A stretch of DNA of 44,691 nucleotides from the NCBI GenBank assembly GCA_022824145.1, contig JAJEAY010000036.1:1-44691 (forward strand), written 5' to 3'. The notes beneath the pieces are model-generated. The model saw only the letters and a list, made by a program, of their open reading frames with translations. It was not told where the DNA came from and ran no database searches. Positions 8,884 through 19,411 of this stretch are shown piece after piece. Source of the DNA: Rhodobacter sp. GTDB taxonomy: Bacteria > Pseudomonadota > Alphaproteobacteria > Rhodobacterales > Rhodobacteraceae. Numbering within the stretch: the stretch's first letter is position 1; each line of letters starts with the position of its first letter. Both the position numbers and the translations under genes were made by a program.

Positions 8884-10491
8884 TCATGGGTTCTGGATGT
8901 ATGCGCCGGGGCGAAGGTAGAACCACCAGTTGATGACGATGCAGACGGCGTAGAAGGCGGCGAAGCCATAGAGCGCGTATTCCGGCGTGCCCGCCCCCAT
9001 CTGCTCACCGAAGACCTGCGGAATTATGAATGCGCCATAGGCGGCCACCGCGGAGGTCCAGCCGAGCACCGGTCCGGCCTGCTCCTTGTTGAACGCGGCT
9101 GCGATGGTGCGGAACGTCGAGCCGTTTCCGATTCCCGTTGCCGCGAACAGCAGCAGGAACAGCACCATGAACGGAAGGAACAGAGTCTCGGGCGTGGATG
9201 AGACATAAGCTCTCTGGAGAATCCAGGCGAGCGCAATTGCGCAGACAAACATCGCGAACGAAATCCACTGTGTAACGCGCGCGCCACCGAGCCTGTCAGC
9301 CAGCATCCCTCCCAATGGACGTATAAGAGCGCCGATAAATGGTCCCATCCACGCGTACATGAGTGCCGACGGCCCGTTTGGATTGACTGTATCATGCGTC
9401 ATCACGCCATCGACTTCGAAATGGCTGAAGCCGAAAACCACTTTGATTGTCAGCGCCAGCGCAGCCGAATAGCCGATGAACGAGCCGAACGTCATCGTGT
9501 AGATCACAGTCATCGCCCAGGTATGCCGGTTACCGAAAATTCGATACTGCCGCGCCAGGTTCTGGCCTACCTGACCAGGAATGAGTCTCAGAGCCAGAAC
9601 GGTCAGCGCGATTACAACCGGAAGTATGATCCATTTCGATAGATCGAGGCCTGAGCCTCCGACGTTCTCCGGCAGCATCAGCCAGAGACCGAAGGCAGCG
9701 CAGACCAGACCGATCACCAGCATGAAAGCTATTATGCAGAAAGAGAGAATCGGATTTGGAATGTCCGGACTGACGTGCTCGTCCCGGATGTTGTTCATTC
9801 CGAGCCATCCGATCACGGCAAGAGGCACGAGAAACAGCAGCCAGATAAATCCGGCGTTCTGGATATAGGTTTCGGAGCCAGCCGGGATCTTTCCGATAAG
9901 TGTGCCTGACGTGTTCTGCAGCACCATCGAGTCACCGCCGAAGAGACCGAAGGTCATCACCAACGGGATGACAATCTGCATTGTTGTGACGCCGAAGTTG
10001 CCCAGACCCGCGTTCATTCCAAGCGCGTAGCCCTGGATTCTCTTTGGAAAAAAGAAGCTTATGTTCGACATGGAACTGGCAAAATTGCCACCTCCGATTC
10101 CGGAGAGAAAAGCCAGTATCTGGAAGTGCCAGAGCGGAGTTTCCGGATTCTGCAGCGCCATCCCGGTCCCGGCCGCCGGGATGATGAGAAGTGCGGTCGT
10201 GAAGACGATCGTATTCCTCCCGCCCGCGATTCGGATAAAGAAAGTCGAAGGAATACGCAGGGTCGCGCCAGTGAGTCCTGCGACCGCCGCGAGCGTAAAG
10301 AGTTCGGATTTCTCGAAAGGGAAGCCCAGATTGAGCATTTGAACCGTGATTATGCCCCAGTACAGCCAGACCGCGAAACCGCAGAGCAGCGAAGGAATCG
10401 AAATCCACAGATTGCGGTTTGCGATGCGCCTGCCGGTGGAATTCCAGAATTCCTCGTTATCAGGAGTGTAATTGCGAAGGTCCTGTCCCAC
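8884..10491 (-). CDS. narK2: NarK2-type nitrate/nitrite transporter (MFS)
   Basis: 535 residues with about 12-14 membrane helices, major facilitator superfamily, nitrate/nitrite porter branch. A nitrate signature is seen in GGGNFASSMSNISFFFPK followed by the Gly-rich helix GYALGMNAGLGNFGVT, and a conserved Arg lies in LRIPSTFFI. Family knowledge: NarK2-type proteins exchange nitrate for nitrite once respiration is running. It lies second in the operon, 68 bp after narK1 and 58 bp before narG. In Paracoccus the two transporters are fused into one polypeptide; here they are separate genes. The 1/2 assignment rests on length and sequence type and was not checked by phylogeny. Confidence 0.9.
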   Translation of the reverse strand: MGQDLRNYTPDNEEFWNSTGRRIANRNLWISIPSLLCGFAVWLYWGIITVQMLNLGFPFEKSELFTLAAVAGLTGATLRIPSTFFIRIAGGRNTIVFTTALLIIPAAGTGMALQNPETPLWHFQILAFLSGIGGGNFASSMSNISFFFPKRIQGYALGMNAGLGNFGVTTMQIVIPLVMTFGLFGGDSMVLQNTSGTLIGKIPAGSETYIQNAGFIWLLFLVPLAVIGWLGMNNIRDEHVSPDIPNPILSFCIIAFMLVIGLVCAAFGLWLMLPENVGGSGLDLSKWIILPVVIALTVLALRLIPGQVGQNLARQYRIFGNRHTWAMTVIYTMTFGSFIGYSAALALTIKVVFGFSHFEVDGVMTHDTVNPNGPSALMYAWMGPFIGALIRPLGGMLADRLGGARVTQWISFAMFVCAIALAWILQRAYVSSTPETLFLPFMVLFLLLFAATGIGNGSTFRTIAAAFNKEQAGPVLGWTSAVAAYGAFIIPQVFGEQMGAGTPEYALYGFAAFYAVCIVINWWFYLRPGAYIQNP

Positions 10492-10559
10492 TTTGGGTCT
10501 CCTTCAGTGGATGGAAGGGAGCGGGCCGCACGCCGCGGCCCGGTCCGGTGTCGTTTTGA

Positions 10560-11900
10560 TCACTGCCCGGACGCCGCCCGCCCTTCCGGTTTCGGAAAAG
10601 GCTCTTCCGGCACGTCGGAGAGGAATTTCTCGTCTCTCAGCCCCGGATGCCGCAAGCGCTCCATCCTTCGGATGGCGACATGCATCCAGACGGTCGAGAC
10701 GGCCACGAGCGCGAAGAGCAGCATGAAAGGCGCGGTCCAGACTCCGGTCAGGTCCAGCAGAATTCCAAAGGCGATCGGCAGGAAGAAGCCTCCCAGGCCT
10801 CCGATCATGCCGACAAGACCGCCGACCGAGCCGACATGGTGGGGGTAATAGACGGGAATGTGTTTGTAGACCGCCGCCTTTCCCAGACTCATCACGAAGC
10901 CGAGGATCACTGTAAGCGACACAAAAAACCCTACGCTCAGGCCCAGATCGAACTGGATCGGTTCGGTGATCCCCTGCACGACGTAGGTCGTCTGCGGATA
11001 GCACATCACGAACAGAACGGCGAGTGAGACGATGAAGGTGAAATACATCACCCAGCGGGCGCCTAACCGGTCGGACATCCAGCCGCCCAGCGCACGGAAG
11101 ACCGAGCCGGGCAGGGAATACAGGCCAGCGAAAACACCGGCGGTCGTCAGCTCCAGCCCGTAGGCGCCGACATAGTATCGGGGCAGGAAACTGGCCAGTG
11201 CGACGAAGGCGCCGAAGACGAAGAAGTAATACGTAGCGAACCGCCAGACCTGAATGTTTCTAAGCGGTTCCAGCTGGTCGCCGGTGGACACATGTCCCAA
11301 CCCCTCCTGCTTCCGGCGCAGGTGCTCGGGGTCCGTTTTCGCGAAAACGAAGAAAAGAACGGCCGTCAGCAACAGCACGATTGCGTAAACGCGCGCGGTT
11401 TCCTCCCACCCGAGGGCGACAACCAGAAACGGAGCGGCGAAGTTCGTAACTGCAGCGCCGACATTGCCGGCACCGAAGATGCCCAGCGCGAAACCCTGAT
11501 GCTCTTTTTCGAACCAGCGTGACGTATAGGCAACGCCGACGATGAACGAACCGCCAGCGAGGCCAAGGCCAAGAGCGGCGACAAGAAACACTTCATAGGT
11601 CTGAACGCTTGTCAGAAGCCAGACGCAGACTGCCGTGACCAGCATCTGCAGTGGAAACATGATCCGCCCGCCATACTGCTCTGTCCAGACACCGAGAAAT
11701 ATCCGGCTGACAGACCCGGTCAGAACCGGTGTGGCGACCAGCAGCCCGAACTGCGTATCGTTCAGGCCCAGATCCTGCTTTATCTTTACGCCAATGATCG
11801 AAAAGATCGTCCAGACCGCAAAACAGACCGTGAACGCGAAGGTACTGAGGCCTAACGCCCGGAATCTGTCTGATCGGGAGACTCCGTCAAGTACATGCAT
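10560..11900 (-). CDS. narK1: NarK1-type nitrate transporter (MFS)
   Basis: 446 residues with 12 membrane helices. Recognisable NNP-family segments are FTVCFAVWTIFSIIGVKIK in helix 1, TGSVSRIFLGVWTEQYGGR with the conserved Arg, and a nitrate-signature-like stretch GFALGIFGAGNVGAAVTNF. NarK1-type proteins are proton-linked nitrate importers that start nitrate respiration. The ATG at 11900 is preferred to a GTG at 11930 because GGGAG sits about 9 nt ahead of it. It is the first gene of the operon and follows an Fnr-type promoter. Confidence 0.9.
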   Translation of the reverse strand: MHVLDGVSRSDRFRALGLSTFAFTVCFAVWTIFSIIGVKIKQDLGLNDTQFGLLVATPVLTGSVSRIFLGVWTEQYGGRIMFPLQMLVTAVCVWLLTSVQTYEVFLVAALGLGLAGGSFIVGVAYTSRWFEKEHQGFALGIFGAGNVGAAVTNFAAPFLVVALGWEETARVYAIVLLLTAVLFFVFAKTDPEHLRRKQEGLGHVSTGDQLEPLRNIQVWRFATYYFFVFGAFVALASFLPRYYVGAYGLELTTAGVFAGLYSLPGSVFRALGGWMSDRLGARWVMYFTFIVSLAVLFVMCYPQTTYVVQGITEPIQFDLGLSVGFFVSLTVILGFVMSLGKAAVYKHIPVYYPHHVGSVGGLVGMIGGLGGFFLPIAFGILLDLTGVWTAPFMLLFALVAVSTVWMHVAIRRMERLRHPGLRDEKFLSDVPEEPFPKPEGRAASGQ

Positions 11901-11942
11901 GTCCGATACTCCCAGATAGCATTCGGTCACAACGTATGCGAA

Positions 11943-11984
11943 ATTCTATCATGACCGGTGCGGAGCGGATTTGATCTGAATCAG
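11943..11984 (-). promoter_or_regulatory. Class II Fnr/Crp-type promoter of the nar operon
   Basis: TTGATCTGAATCAG (11971-11984) matches the Fnr/Dnr consensus TTGAT-N4-ATCAA at 9 of 10 defined bases. On the minus strand a TAGAAT hexamer (11943-11948, 5 of 6 to TATAAT) is centred 32 bp downstream of the box. This is the spacing of class II activation, with the activator at -41.5. The predicted start is near 11936, giving a leader of about 36 nt before the narK1 ATG. This predicts anaerobic and/or nitric-oxide-responsive expression of the whole operon. The protein that binds is not encoded in the window. Confidence 0.75.
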
Positions 11985-12000
11985 AATTTCAGGCTGCGCC

Positions 12001-12640
12001 GAAAAAAATAATCAGGCTCCCAATATATCTTGATCCTCAATGGGCGTCCTGCCGACGGCAATAGGCAGACCGCTCAATCAACGGCTTGACATCTGTCAAG
12101 CGCAGGATGGCTGGCGGGTGTAGCCCAAGTCGGTTGGTAAGTGTCATTCTCGTCCGGTACAAGGTCGCTGCAGCGTGACCGGCGACGGCTGCGGAAACCG
12201 GCGGTGGGGACGCTTCAGAGGCAATGGAGCATGGGCATGCGTCTCGGTCGAGACGGTTCCAATGACGGGCTTCGGCGCGGCGAGCCGCCACATCGCGGAC
12301 CTTGTGGGGTGAACGTTTCCCAAAGCTCGCTGAAGCGCCGGTCCGTGGCGCCCAGCGAAGTAGCGCTCCGGTTCGGACAGAATAGGGGCGCGGAGGAAAG
12401 CCCCCCGGAATCACGGATGTGTCTTTCGGTCGGCGGAACCAGGATCCCGATACGGAAGGGCGACGCAGGCCCTCGCCGGTCGTCTGATCGCGGCAGGCTA
12501 CGCCGAGATTCAGGCTCGCAGCTTCGCCGCTGGAGCGGGCTTGGCGGACCTCAATCTCGTCCTGTGGCAATGGGGCGCCGGCCTGCCGGCGCGCGCCGTT
12601 CTCGTCGACGAGGAAGGCCGGCAATCCGGAGGTCCGGCGT
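12001..12640. other. Non-coding or degenerate stretch upstream of the nar operon
   Basis: About 640 bp, GC-rich, with several long open frames on both strands but none with recognisable protein content or a consistent start. One half-site, TTGATCCTCAATG, lies at 12030-12042. The stretch borders a transposase remnant and is probably scrambled mobile-element sequence. Confidence 0.35.
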
Positions 12641-12649
12641 GAGCGGGAG

Positions 12650-13002
12650 GGCATGTCTGCGGAAAGGCGAACACTTGGGAGATGAGCCGGCATCTCCGGG
12701 ACATCGGAGCGCGGCCCCCTGCAGGAAAGTTCGCGCTGGTGTTTCAGGGCGGCGCCGGGTGGCACCTCTCTACGGATCTGGAGGTTCCGGAGAACGTCTC
12801 CCCGCCGCTGCTGCCGCCCAACAGCCCTGAACTGCACCCGATAGAGACGCTGTTCTCGGTCCTGAAGCACCGCCGCTTCGCCAACCGGGTGTTCGAAAGC
12901 GCCGAACATGTCCGGCAGGCCGTCAAGGAGGTGTGGAGCGGCTTCGTCCCGAACACGAAGGAGATCATGAGAAACACCACCAGGGAGTGGGCCGTGCGGT
13001 GA
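12650..13002 (+). pseudogene. IS630-family transposase remnant (C-terminal part)
   Basis: Only about the last 110 residues of an IS630-type DDE transposase are recognisable. The segment AGWHLSTDLEVPENV followed by LPPNSPELHPIETLFSVLK matches the second and third catalytic regions (family pattern DQAGWH...PELNPVENIW). The Glu of HPIE is kept, but the catalytic Asp before AGWH is replaced (QGGAGWH). The N-terminal helix-turn-helix and first Asp region are absent upstream. This is an inactive, truncated copy beside the nar operon. Confidence 0.7.
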
Positions 13003-13454
13003 GATTCCAGGCGGCGCCTATCGGTGATTACATGGTTGGCTTGGTATCAGAGGGTTGCGGCCGCATGGAGTCAGGAATTGCGGCGGCAGCGTAACGTTGA
13101 AGGACCAGCGATGGCATTCGGTTAAGCAAATTTCCCCTTCGCGAGCACCTAACTTCACACTCATGGCAGCGCATATAACGCAATTCTAGGTACGTAGAAT
13201 CAATATATTGACTTCCCTGCTCTGAATCGATTGACCTTGGTGGCATCAATTCCGGTTAATCGAATGCCATCGAAAGAACCAGGCCGATCTCGAAAGACTG
13301 GCAAAGCCAAGCCTGCTGATTGACGACGAATCAAGTTGGCGCAATTGACGAAAGCATCCGTTGACGGGCGGTCACGACGGAATCCGTGAGCGGAGTTTCC
13401 GCACGGCACGCCGCTTTTTTGGACGCCAGAAAACACATTTACAACATGATGGGC
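13003..13454. other. Intergenic region before tRNA-Leu
   Basis: No convincing gene in about 450 bp. A perfect 12-bp palindrome TCAATATATTGA occurs at 13200-13211, followed by AT-rich sequence. It could be a regulator site, but no adjacent gene explains it. If an island is integrated at the tRNA 3' end, it would extend from here to the left. Confidence 0.3.
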
Positions 13455-13541
13455 TGGTGCGGTCGAGAAGACTCGAACTTCCACGGGTGTTACCCCACAG
13501 CGACCTCAACGCTGCGCGTCTACCAATTCCGCCACGACCGC
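13455..13541 (-). tRNA. tRNA-Leu (anticodon GAG), CCA encoded
   Basis: On the minus strand the 5' acceptor strand GCGGTCG pairs with CGACCGC near the 3' end, followed by discriminator A and an encoded CCA (13455-13457). The D arm GGCGGAATTGGTAGACGC is class II leucine type. The anticodon arm CAGCG-TTGAGGT-CGCTG gives anticodon GAG. The variable arm is long, and the T arm GTTCGAGTC is standard. About 87 nt in total. Confidence 0.95.
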
Positions 13542-13838
13542 ACCTTCAGTCGATTGACTGCATATAGCGGGACACCTGAACATTGAAAAGTGGATTCTGG
13601 GCGAAATGCGGACAGGCAGGCCGCTGCCACCGTTCCTGCCGATGGCTGCCCGGGGTATTCCAATCGCAGGCCCGAATCGTGTTTCCGTCCTGACCTGTTT
13701 ATTTCGGCTTCAAAGTGATCGAAGCGCCATCCCCGATACGCGTTGGGCAACGCCGTTCAAACGAGGATGAAACGGAACCGCACCAAAGATACGGGTTCCC
13801 CTGTCGCACCTGGCATTGAACGACGCGGCAAATTCCGA
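13542..13838. other. Intergenic region between tRNA-Leu and lipB
   Basis: Divergent spacer that must hold both promoters. I see no unambiguous promoter or operator. The open frame feeding into lipB extends back to a TTG at 13743, so part of this may be coding if that start is used. Confidence 0.3.
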
Positions 13839-14561
13839 ATGGCGGCAGACGGCTGGACTTTACCGGACAACCTGATCAAACCGCACGGCATGGTTGAATG
13901 GGTCATATCCGAAGGGTTTACCGAATATACCGATGCCGTCGCCGCAATGGAGACGCGGGTCGAGGCGATTGCCTGCGGACGCGCCGACGAGCTGATATGG
14001 CTCGTTGAGCATCCTCCACTCTATACGGCGGGCACATCGGCCAGACTGCCGGATCTGATCGACCCTGACCGCTTTCCTGTCCACAGAACCAAGCGAGGTG
14101 GCCAGTACACCTACCACGGACCGGGCCAACGCGTCGTCTATACTATGCTGAACGTCAGGAAGCGCGGCGGGGACGTACGTGGATTTGTCCGCAATCTGGA
14201 GGACTGGGTCATCGGCACGCTCGACAGATTCAACATCAAGGGAGAAGCCCGCAGCGGACGGGTCGGAGTCTGGGTTGTGCGGCCCGAACTTCCCGCTGGT
14301 CCGGACGGCTCGCTGCGGGAAGACAAAATAGCTGCCATCGGAGTCCGGCTTCGTAGATGGATCAGCTATCACGGACTTTCGATCAACGTAGAGCCTGACC
14401 TGAGCCATTACGGCGGAATCGTGCCCTGCGGCATCCGCGAGCACGGTGTTACGAGTCTTGTCGATCTCGGCCTGCCTGTCACCATGGCCGATGTTGACGC
14501 TGCGCTGCACGCGACTTTCCGTGAAATCTTCCAAGGTTTCGGTTCGGATCCCGAACTTTAG
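13839..14561 (+). CDS. lipB: Lipoyl(octanoyl) transferase
   Basis: Transfers octanoyl groups from acyl carrier protein to lipoyl domains of 2-oxoacid dehydrogenases and GcvH, the first step of protein lipoylation in the cytoplasm. Diagnostic segments are [30 protein letters not shown] (substrate-binding loop), [13 protein letters not shown] with the catalytic Lys, and [15 protein letters not shown] with the catalytic Cys. The frame is open from a TTG at 13743. The ATG at 13839 gives 240 residues and the ATG at 13890 (MVEWVISEG) gives 223, nearer the usual length. None has a strong ribosome site, so the start is uncertain. lipA is not nearby. Confidence 0.93.
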   Translation: MAADGWTLPDNLIKPHGMVEWVISEGFTEYTDAVAAMETRVEAIACGRADELIWLVEHPPLYTAGTSARLPDLIDPDRFPVHRTKRGGQYTYHGPGQRVVYTMLNVRKRGGDVRGFVRNLEDWVIGTLDRFNIKGEARSGRVGVWVVRPELPAGPDGSLREDKIAAIGVRLRRWISYHGLSINVEPDLSHYGGIVPCGIREHGVTSLVDLGLPVTMADVDAALHATFREIFQGFGSDPEL

Positions 14562-14579
14562 AAATCAAGGAGCCGAATT

Positions 14580-14599
14580 CCTTCCGGTCTGCCGGAAGG
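14580..14599. terminator. Hairpin after lipB
   Basis: CCTTCCGG (14580-14587) and CCGGAAGG (14592-14599) form a perfect 8-bp stem with a 4-nt loop, 18 bp after the lipB stop. No U-tract follows, so termination is plausible but not certain. The remaining 270 bp up to ctaD (14600-14872) shows no gene. Confidence 0.45.
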
Positions 14600-14872
14600 A
14601 TCGGTAGCCGATTCCATGCGCGCGCATTGCAGCCCAAGCAATTCGAGCCAACGAATGCAGGGAAAACGCCATCCTGCAATTTCCGGCACCGTGCCGGGCG
14701 AATGCGCCAAGTCGGCGCTCGCCGGACGAGCTGAATGCCGGGCTGCGACAATAGGTTCCGGCCCGGCATCCGGCGTTGCCCTATGTCGCTCCACGCTCTA
14801 AAACCAATTCAAAGTCCGTGCGTGACTCGCGCAGCGGGCAGTAGCGCAATCGGAATACGGGAGGCATCCCCC

Positions 14873-16546
14873 ATGGCCGACGCCGCCATTCATGGCCACG
14901 AGCATCACGGCGAACGCAGTTTCTTCGTGCGTTGGTTCATGTCAACGAACCACAAGGACATCGGCATCCTTTACATCTTCACAGCCGCCATCGCGGGCTT
15001 CATCTCGGTGGCGTTCACGATGTTCATGCGGCTGGAGCTGATGGATCCGGGCGTTCAGCACATGTGTCTCGAAGGTGCCCGGCTTTTCGCCGACGCGAGC
15101 CAGGAATGCACACCCAACGGCCATCTCTGGAACGTGATGATCACATATCACGGCGTGCTGATGATGTTCTTTGTGGTCATTCCCGCGCTGTTCGGCGGAT
15201 TCGGCAATTTCTTCATGCCGCTTCAGATCGGCGCGCCGGATATGGCCTTTCCGCGTATGAACAACCTGTCCTACTGGATGTTCGTTGCAGGTGTATCGCT
15301 GGGAATTGCCTCCGCGCTTGCCCCGGGAGGCAATGGCCAGAGCGGGTCGGGAGTCGGCTGGGTTCTCTATGCGCCGCTTTCAACCACCGAACAGGGCTGG
15401 TCAATGGATCTGGCGATCTTTGCCGTTCACCTGTCAGGCGCTTCGTCGATCCTTGGCGCCATCAATATGATCACTACGTTCCTGAACATGCGCGCGCCGG
15501 GAATGACCCTGTTCAAGGTTCCGCTCTTCTCATGGTCCATATTCGTCACTGCATGGCTGATCCTTCTCAGCCTGCCGGTTCTGGCGGGTGCCATCACGAT
15601 GCTGCTGACGGACCGAAACTTCGGCACCACCTTCTTTGATCCCGCTGGCGGCGGTGACCCAATCCTCTACCAGCACATTCTCTGGTTCTTCGGCCATCCC
15701 GAGGTTTACATCGTGATCGTGCCAGGCTTCGGCATTGTCAGCCATGTCGTCGCAACCTTCAGCCGGAAGCCCGTATTCGGCTATCTGCCAATGGTCTGGG
15801 CCATGATCGCAATCGGCGCGCTCGGCTTCGTCGTCTGGGCCCACCACATGTATACGGTCGGCATGTCTGTCACGCAGCAGTCCTATTTCATGCTCGCCAC
15901 GATGGTCATCGCGGTTCCGACCGGCATCAAGATCTTCTCGTGGATCGCGACAATGTGGGGCGGTTCGGTTGAGTTCAAAACGCCGATGCTGTTCGCGGTC
16001 GGATTCATCTTCCTCTTCACGGTGGGCGGCGTGACGGGTATCGTGCTGGCACAGGCGCCGCTGGACCGGGCCTACCACGACACCTACTATGTCGTGGCTC
16101 ACTTCCACTACGTGATGTCGATCGGCGCGGTTTTCGCGATCTTTGCGGGCATGTATTACTACATCGGAAAGATGAGCGGCCGCCAATATCCGGAATGGGC
16201 TGGCAAACTGCAGTTCTGGACCTTCTTCATCGGCGTGAACATCACGTTCTTCCCGCAGCACTTCCTGGGACGTCAGGGCATGCCGCGGCGCTACATCGAC
16301 TATCCCGAAGCGTTTGCCTACTGGAACAAGATCTCCAGCATGGGCGCTTTTCTATCGTTCGCTTCATTCCTGCTGTTCATCGGAATCATCGCCTACACGC
16401 TTCGCTACGGACGTCAGGTGACCGAAAACAACTACTGGAATGACTCGGCGGACACGCTTGAGTGGACCGTTCCGAGCCCGCCGCCCGAACATACGTTCGA
16501 GACACTGCCAAAACAGTCCGATTGGGACCGGGCGCCGGCGCACTGA
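14873..16546 (+). CDS. ctaD: Cytochrome c oxidase subunit I (aa3-type)
   Basis: 557 residues with 12 membrane helices; the catalytic subunit of the proton-pumping terminal oxidase. CuB and the His-Tyr cross-link region lie in [17 protein letters not shown]. The two further CuB histidines are in [10 protein letters not shown], and heme a3 and heme a ligands are in [15 protein letters not shown]. The D-channel entrance motif [17 protein letters not shown] and the K-channel lysine in TGIKIFSW are present, so this is a full A1-type pump. The ATG at 14873 has GGGAGG 8 nt upstream and is preferred over a longer open frame from 14735. ctaC, ctaE and assembly genes are absent, as is usual for separate ctaD copies in Rhodobacterales. 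Confidence 0.97.
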   Translation: MADAAIHGHEHHGERSFFVRWFMSTNHKDIGILYIFTAAIAGFISVAFTMFMRLELMDPGVQHMCLEGARLFADASQECTPNGHLWNVMITYHGVLMMFFVVIPALFGGFGNFFMPLQIGAPDMAFPRMNNLSYWMFVAGVSLGIASALAPGGNGQSGSGVGWVLYAPLSTTEQGWSMDLAIFAVHLSGASSILGAINMITTFLNMRAPGMTLFKVPLFSWSIFVTAWLILLSLPVLAGAITMLLTDRNFGTTFFDPAGGGDPILYQHILWFFGHPEVYIVIVPGFGIVSHVVATFSRKPVFGYLPMVWAMIAIGALGFVVWAHHMYTVGMSVTQQSYFMLATMVIAVPTGIKIFSWIATMWGGSVEFKTPMLFAVGFIFLFTVGGVTGIVLAQAPLDRAYHDTYYVVAHFHYVMSIGAVFAIFAGMYYYIGKMSGRQYPEWAGKLQFWTFFIGVNITFFPQHFLGRQGMPRRYIDYPEAFAYWNKISSMGAFLSFASFLLFIGIIAYTLRYGRQVTENNYWNDSADTLEWTVPSPPPEHTFETLPKQSDWDRAPAH

Positions 16547-16577
16547 GCCGGGCCTGCCGGTCGGCAACAGACCAGTG

Positions 16578-16599
16578 AGCTCCGCCTACAGGCGGAGCT
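16578..16599. terminator. Hairpin after ctaD
   Basis: AGCTCCGCC (16578-16586), loop TACA, GGCGGAGCT (16591-16599): a perfect 9-bp GC-rich stem 31 bp after the ctaD stop. It is followed by TTCC rather than a long T run. It is a probable terminator or transcript-stabilising 3' end for this highly expressed gene. Confidence 0.6.
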
Positions 16600-16761
16600 T
16601 CCAAATCCCGGCACTCCGAACACGGTTCGGTGCAGGGGCACTGCAAGCATGAACGTGTGGACTGACGCTGGCCGCGACCTGTGGCGGCCCATCCCATTGA
16701 AGCCATCGATTTCGCCGACTAGCCTGACGCGGAATTCCAACTGAAGACTTACTGGATTGCA

Positions 16762-19326
16762 ATGACCCTGCCAAAATCCCAACCAGTGCGGCTAGCGGAA
16801 TACACACCGCCCGATTACCTGGCCACTTCGGTCGACCTCTGCTTCAGGCTTCACCCTACGGAAACGCGCGTCATCTCAAGGATTGAGTTCAGGCGCAATT
16901 CTGACGGCCGGGGCGGGCCGCTGAGACTCGACGGCGAGCGGCTCAAGCTGATCCGCGCCTCGGTGGACGGTGTCCCCCTGCGCGGATCCGAACTGAACCC
17001 AACCGACTCCGGGCTTGCCGTAACGCGGGATCTGCCGGGTGAATTCGTCTGGGAAGCGGAAGTCGAAATCTCGCCCGAAAGCAACACGGCGCTTGAAGGT
17101 CTCTACATGTCGAAAGGCATGTACTGCACGCAGTGCGAAGCCGAAGGTTTCCGGAAGATCACGTACTTTCCCGACCGTCCGGACGTGATGGCAACGTTTG
17201 CTGTGCGAATCGAAAGCGATCTGCCGGTTCTGCTGTCAAACGGCAATCCTGTCAGAACAGGCGATGGCTGCGCCGAATGGCAGGATCCATGGCCAAAACC
17301 TTCCTACCTGTTCGCTCTGGTTGCCGGTGACCTCGTGTCGCACGACGGCAGTTTCGTCACGGCCTCCGGCCGCAATGTGGATCTCAGGATCTGGGTGCGC
17401 CGGGGAGACGAGAACAGGTGCGCGTATGCCATGGACGCGCTCAGGCGCTCGATGCGCTGGGACGAAGAGGTCTATGGCCGGGAATACGACCTTGACATCT
17501 TTCAGATCGTAGCCGTCGACGACTTCAACATGGGCGCGATGGAAAACAAGGGACTGAACATCTTCAACTCCAAATTCGTGCTCGCAAGTCCGGAGACCGC
17601 GACTGACCGGGACTACGAACTGATCGAAGGCATAATCGCGCACGAATATTTTCATAACTGGACCGGCAACCGGATCACCTGCCGCGACTGGTTCCAGCTT
17701 TCGCTCAAGGAAGGCCTGACGGTCTTTCGGGACAGGCAGTTCTCAGGCGACATGCGAAGCCATGCGGTAAAGCGCATCAGCGACGTACTGCAGCTCCGCG
17801 CCCGCCAGTTCAGGGAGGACAACGGACCGTTATCTCACCCGGTCAGACCGGAAAGCTATATTGAGATCAATAATTTCTACACCGCCACGGTCTACGAGAA
17901 GGGTGCAGAGGTTATCGGCATGCTGCGGCGGCTCGTCGGCGCCGACAGTTACCGCAAGGCATTGGACCTTTATTTCGAGAGGCATGACGGTGAGGCGGCG
18001 ACCATCGAGGACTGGATCAAGGCATTCGAGGACGTCACCGGTCGGGATCTCTCGCAGTTCATGCGCTGGTATACCCAAGCTGGCACCCCTCACATTTCGG
18101 TCGGCGACGAGTTCAGGGACGGAACCTATACCCTGACCCTTAGCCAGACCACTCCTCCGACCCCGGGCCAGGACACAAAGGAGCCCCAGGTCATTCCCGT
18201 TGCAGTTGGTCTTCTGAACACGGCAGGCGAGGAAGTGGCGCCAACCACCATTCTTGAAATGACCGACAGCAGCCAGAGTTTCGTGTTTGACGGCCTTTCG
18301 GCCAAGCCGGTGCCGTCGCTGTTTCGAGGCTTTTCCGCACCTGTGATCCTGAAACGTTCAGTGACATCCGCGGAACGCGCGTTTCTTCTGGCCCATGACA
18401 CGGACCCGTTCAGCAAATGGGAAGCCGGCCGGGCGCTGGCCAAGGATGTGCTCATGCAGATGGTGGCGGACGGCGCGCTGCCTGGCCCGATCTATCTGGA
18501 CGCTCTGCGTCGGGTTGCCCGGAACGAATCGCTTGATCCGGCCTTTCGCGCTCTCGCCCTCCGCCTTCCAGCCGAGGATGACATGGCGCAAGCGATTCAC
18601 GATTCCGGACGGACTCCCGACCCGGACGCGATTCATGAGGCGCGACTCAAACTACTAAAGATTCTGGCCGAGCATCTCTCATCAGACCTGCCCGCGATCT
18701 ATCGGGAAATGGAGGTTCCCGGTCCTTATTCACCGGATCCGAAAGCCGCGGGCCGCAGGGCTCTGCGTCTGACAGCGCTTTCGCTTCTATCGCGGATCGA
18801 TGACGGGACAGCTGCGGAAAGACTGTTCCGGGACGCCGACAACATGACAGAACAGCTCGGTGCGCTTGGCTGCCTGATGGAGGTCGGCGCCGGCGTTCCG
18901 GAGACAGCGGCCTTCTATGCGCAATGGGGGCATGACAGGCTGGTGGCGGACAAATGGTTTGCGATGCAGGTGCTTCTTGCCGCTCCTGGCGAAACAGCCG
19001 CCACAGCACGGAAACTCTGCGGCCATCCGGATTTTGACTGGAGGAATCCCAACCGTTTCCGGTCAGTGCTCGGTGCGCTGTCCGCGAACGCGGCCGGTTT
19101 CCATGACCGTTCCGGCGCCAGCTACGAACTGCTCGCCGATTGGCTGATCAGACTCGATCCCGTCAACCCTCAGACTGCCGCGCGCATGACTACGGCATTC
19201 GAAACCTGGCGCCGCTACGACGCAGACCGGCAGGCTCTCAGCAGCAGTGCGCTTCGGCGCATCGCGTCGACCAGCGATCTAAGCCGGGACACTTCGGAGA
19301 TGGTCGGCAGAATCCTTGGGGACTGA
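16762..19326 (+). CDS. pepN: Aminopeptidase N (M1 family)
   Basis: 854 residues, the usual length of bacterial PepN. It removes N-terminal residues from peptides in the cytoplasm. The exopeptidase motif GAMEN is at 258-262. The zinc site is HEYFH at 294-298 with the third ligand Glu317 in [11 protein letters not shown]. The remaining domains, a beta-sandwich and the C-terminal helical superhelix, are full length. It is 215 bp after ctaD on the same strand, separated by a hairpin, so probably transcribed independently. Confidence 0.96.
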   Translation: MTLPKSQPVRLAEYTPPDYLATSVDLCFRLHPTETRVISRIEFRRNSDGRGGPLRLDGERLKLIRASVDGVPLRGSELNPTDSGLAVTRDLPGEFVWEAEVEISPESNTALEGLYMSKGMYCTQCEAEGFRKITYFPDRPDVMATFAVRIESDLPVLLSNGNPVRTGDGCAEWQDPWPKPSYLFALVAGDLVSHDGSFVTASGRNVDLRIWVRRGDENRCAYAMDALRRSMRWDEEVYGREYDLDIFQIVAVDDFNMGAMENKGLNIFNSKFVLASPETATDRDYELIEGIIAHEYFHNWTGNRITCRDWFQLSLKEGLTVFRDRQFSGDMRSHAVKRISDVLQLRARQFREDNGPLSHPVRPESYIEINNFYTATVYEKGAEVIGMLRRLVGADSYRKALDLYFERHDGEAATIEDWIKAFEDVTGRDLSQFMRWYTQAGTPHISVGDEFRDGTYTLTLSQTTPPTPGQDTKEPQVIPVAVGLLNTAGEEVAPTTILEMTDSSQSFVFDGLSAKPVPSLFRGFSAPVILKRSVTSAERAFLLAHDTDPFSKWEAGRALAKDVLMQMVADGALPGPIYLDALRRVARNESLDPAFRALALRLPAEDDMAQAIHDSGRTPDPDAIHEARLKLLKILAEHLSSDLPAIYREMEVPGPYSPDPKAAGRRALRLTALSLLSRIDDGTAAERLFRDADNMTEQLGALGCLMEVGAGVPETAAFYAQWGHDRLVADKWFAMQVLLAAPGETAATARKLCGHPDFDWRNPNRFRSVLGALSANAAGFHDRSGASYELLADWLIRLDPVNPQTAARMTTAFETWRRYDADRQALSSSALRRIASTSDLSRDTSEMVGRILGD

Positions 19327-19411
19327 GCCACAATCGGTCCCACAACCGATCGCTTGCTCCACGGAACCCGCCAATCTAGAAACGGCCAGGAAAGACAGCA
19401 GGATCACTTCA

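Noticed and set aside
12037-12909. 290-codon minus-strand frame upstream of the nar operon
   Set aside because: Arg/Pro/Ala-rich composition typical of GC-rich noise, and it overlaps the recognisable transposase remnant on the other strand.
1263-13025. CCGATAGG at 1263-1270 and its inverse CCTATCGG at 13018-13025 as possible terminal repeats around the nar operon
   Set aside because: Only eight bases match exactly and the flanks diverge; such a match is expected by chance in this window.
13743-13838. N-terminal extension of LipB from a TTG
   Set aside because: Not required by the family length and lacking a ribosome site; kept only as an alternative start.
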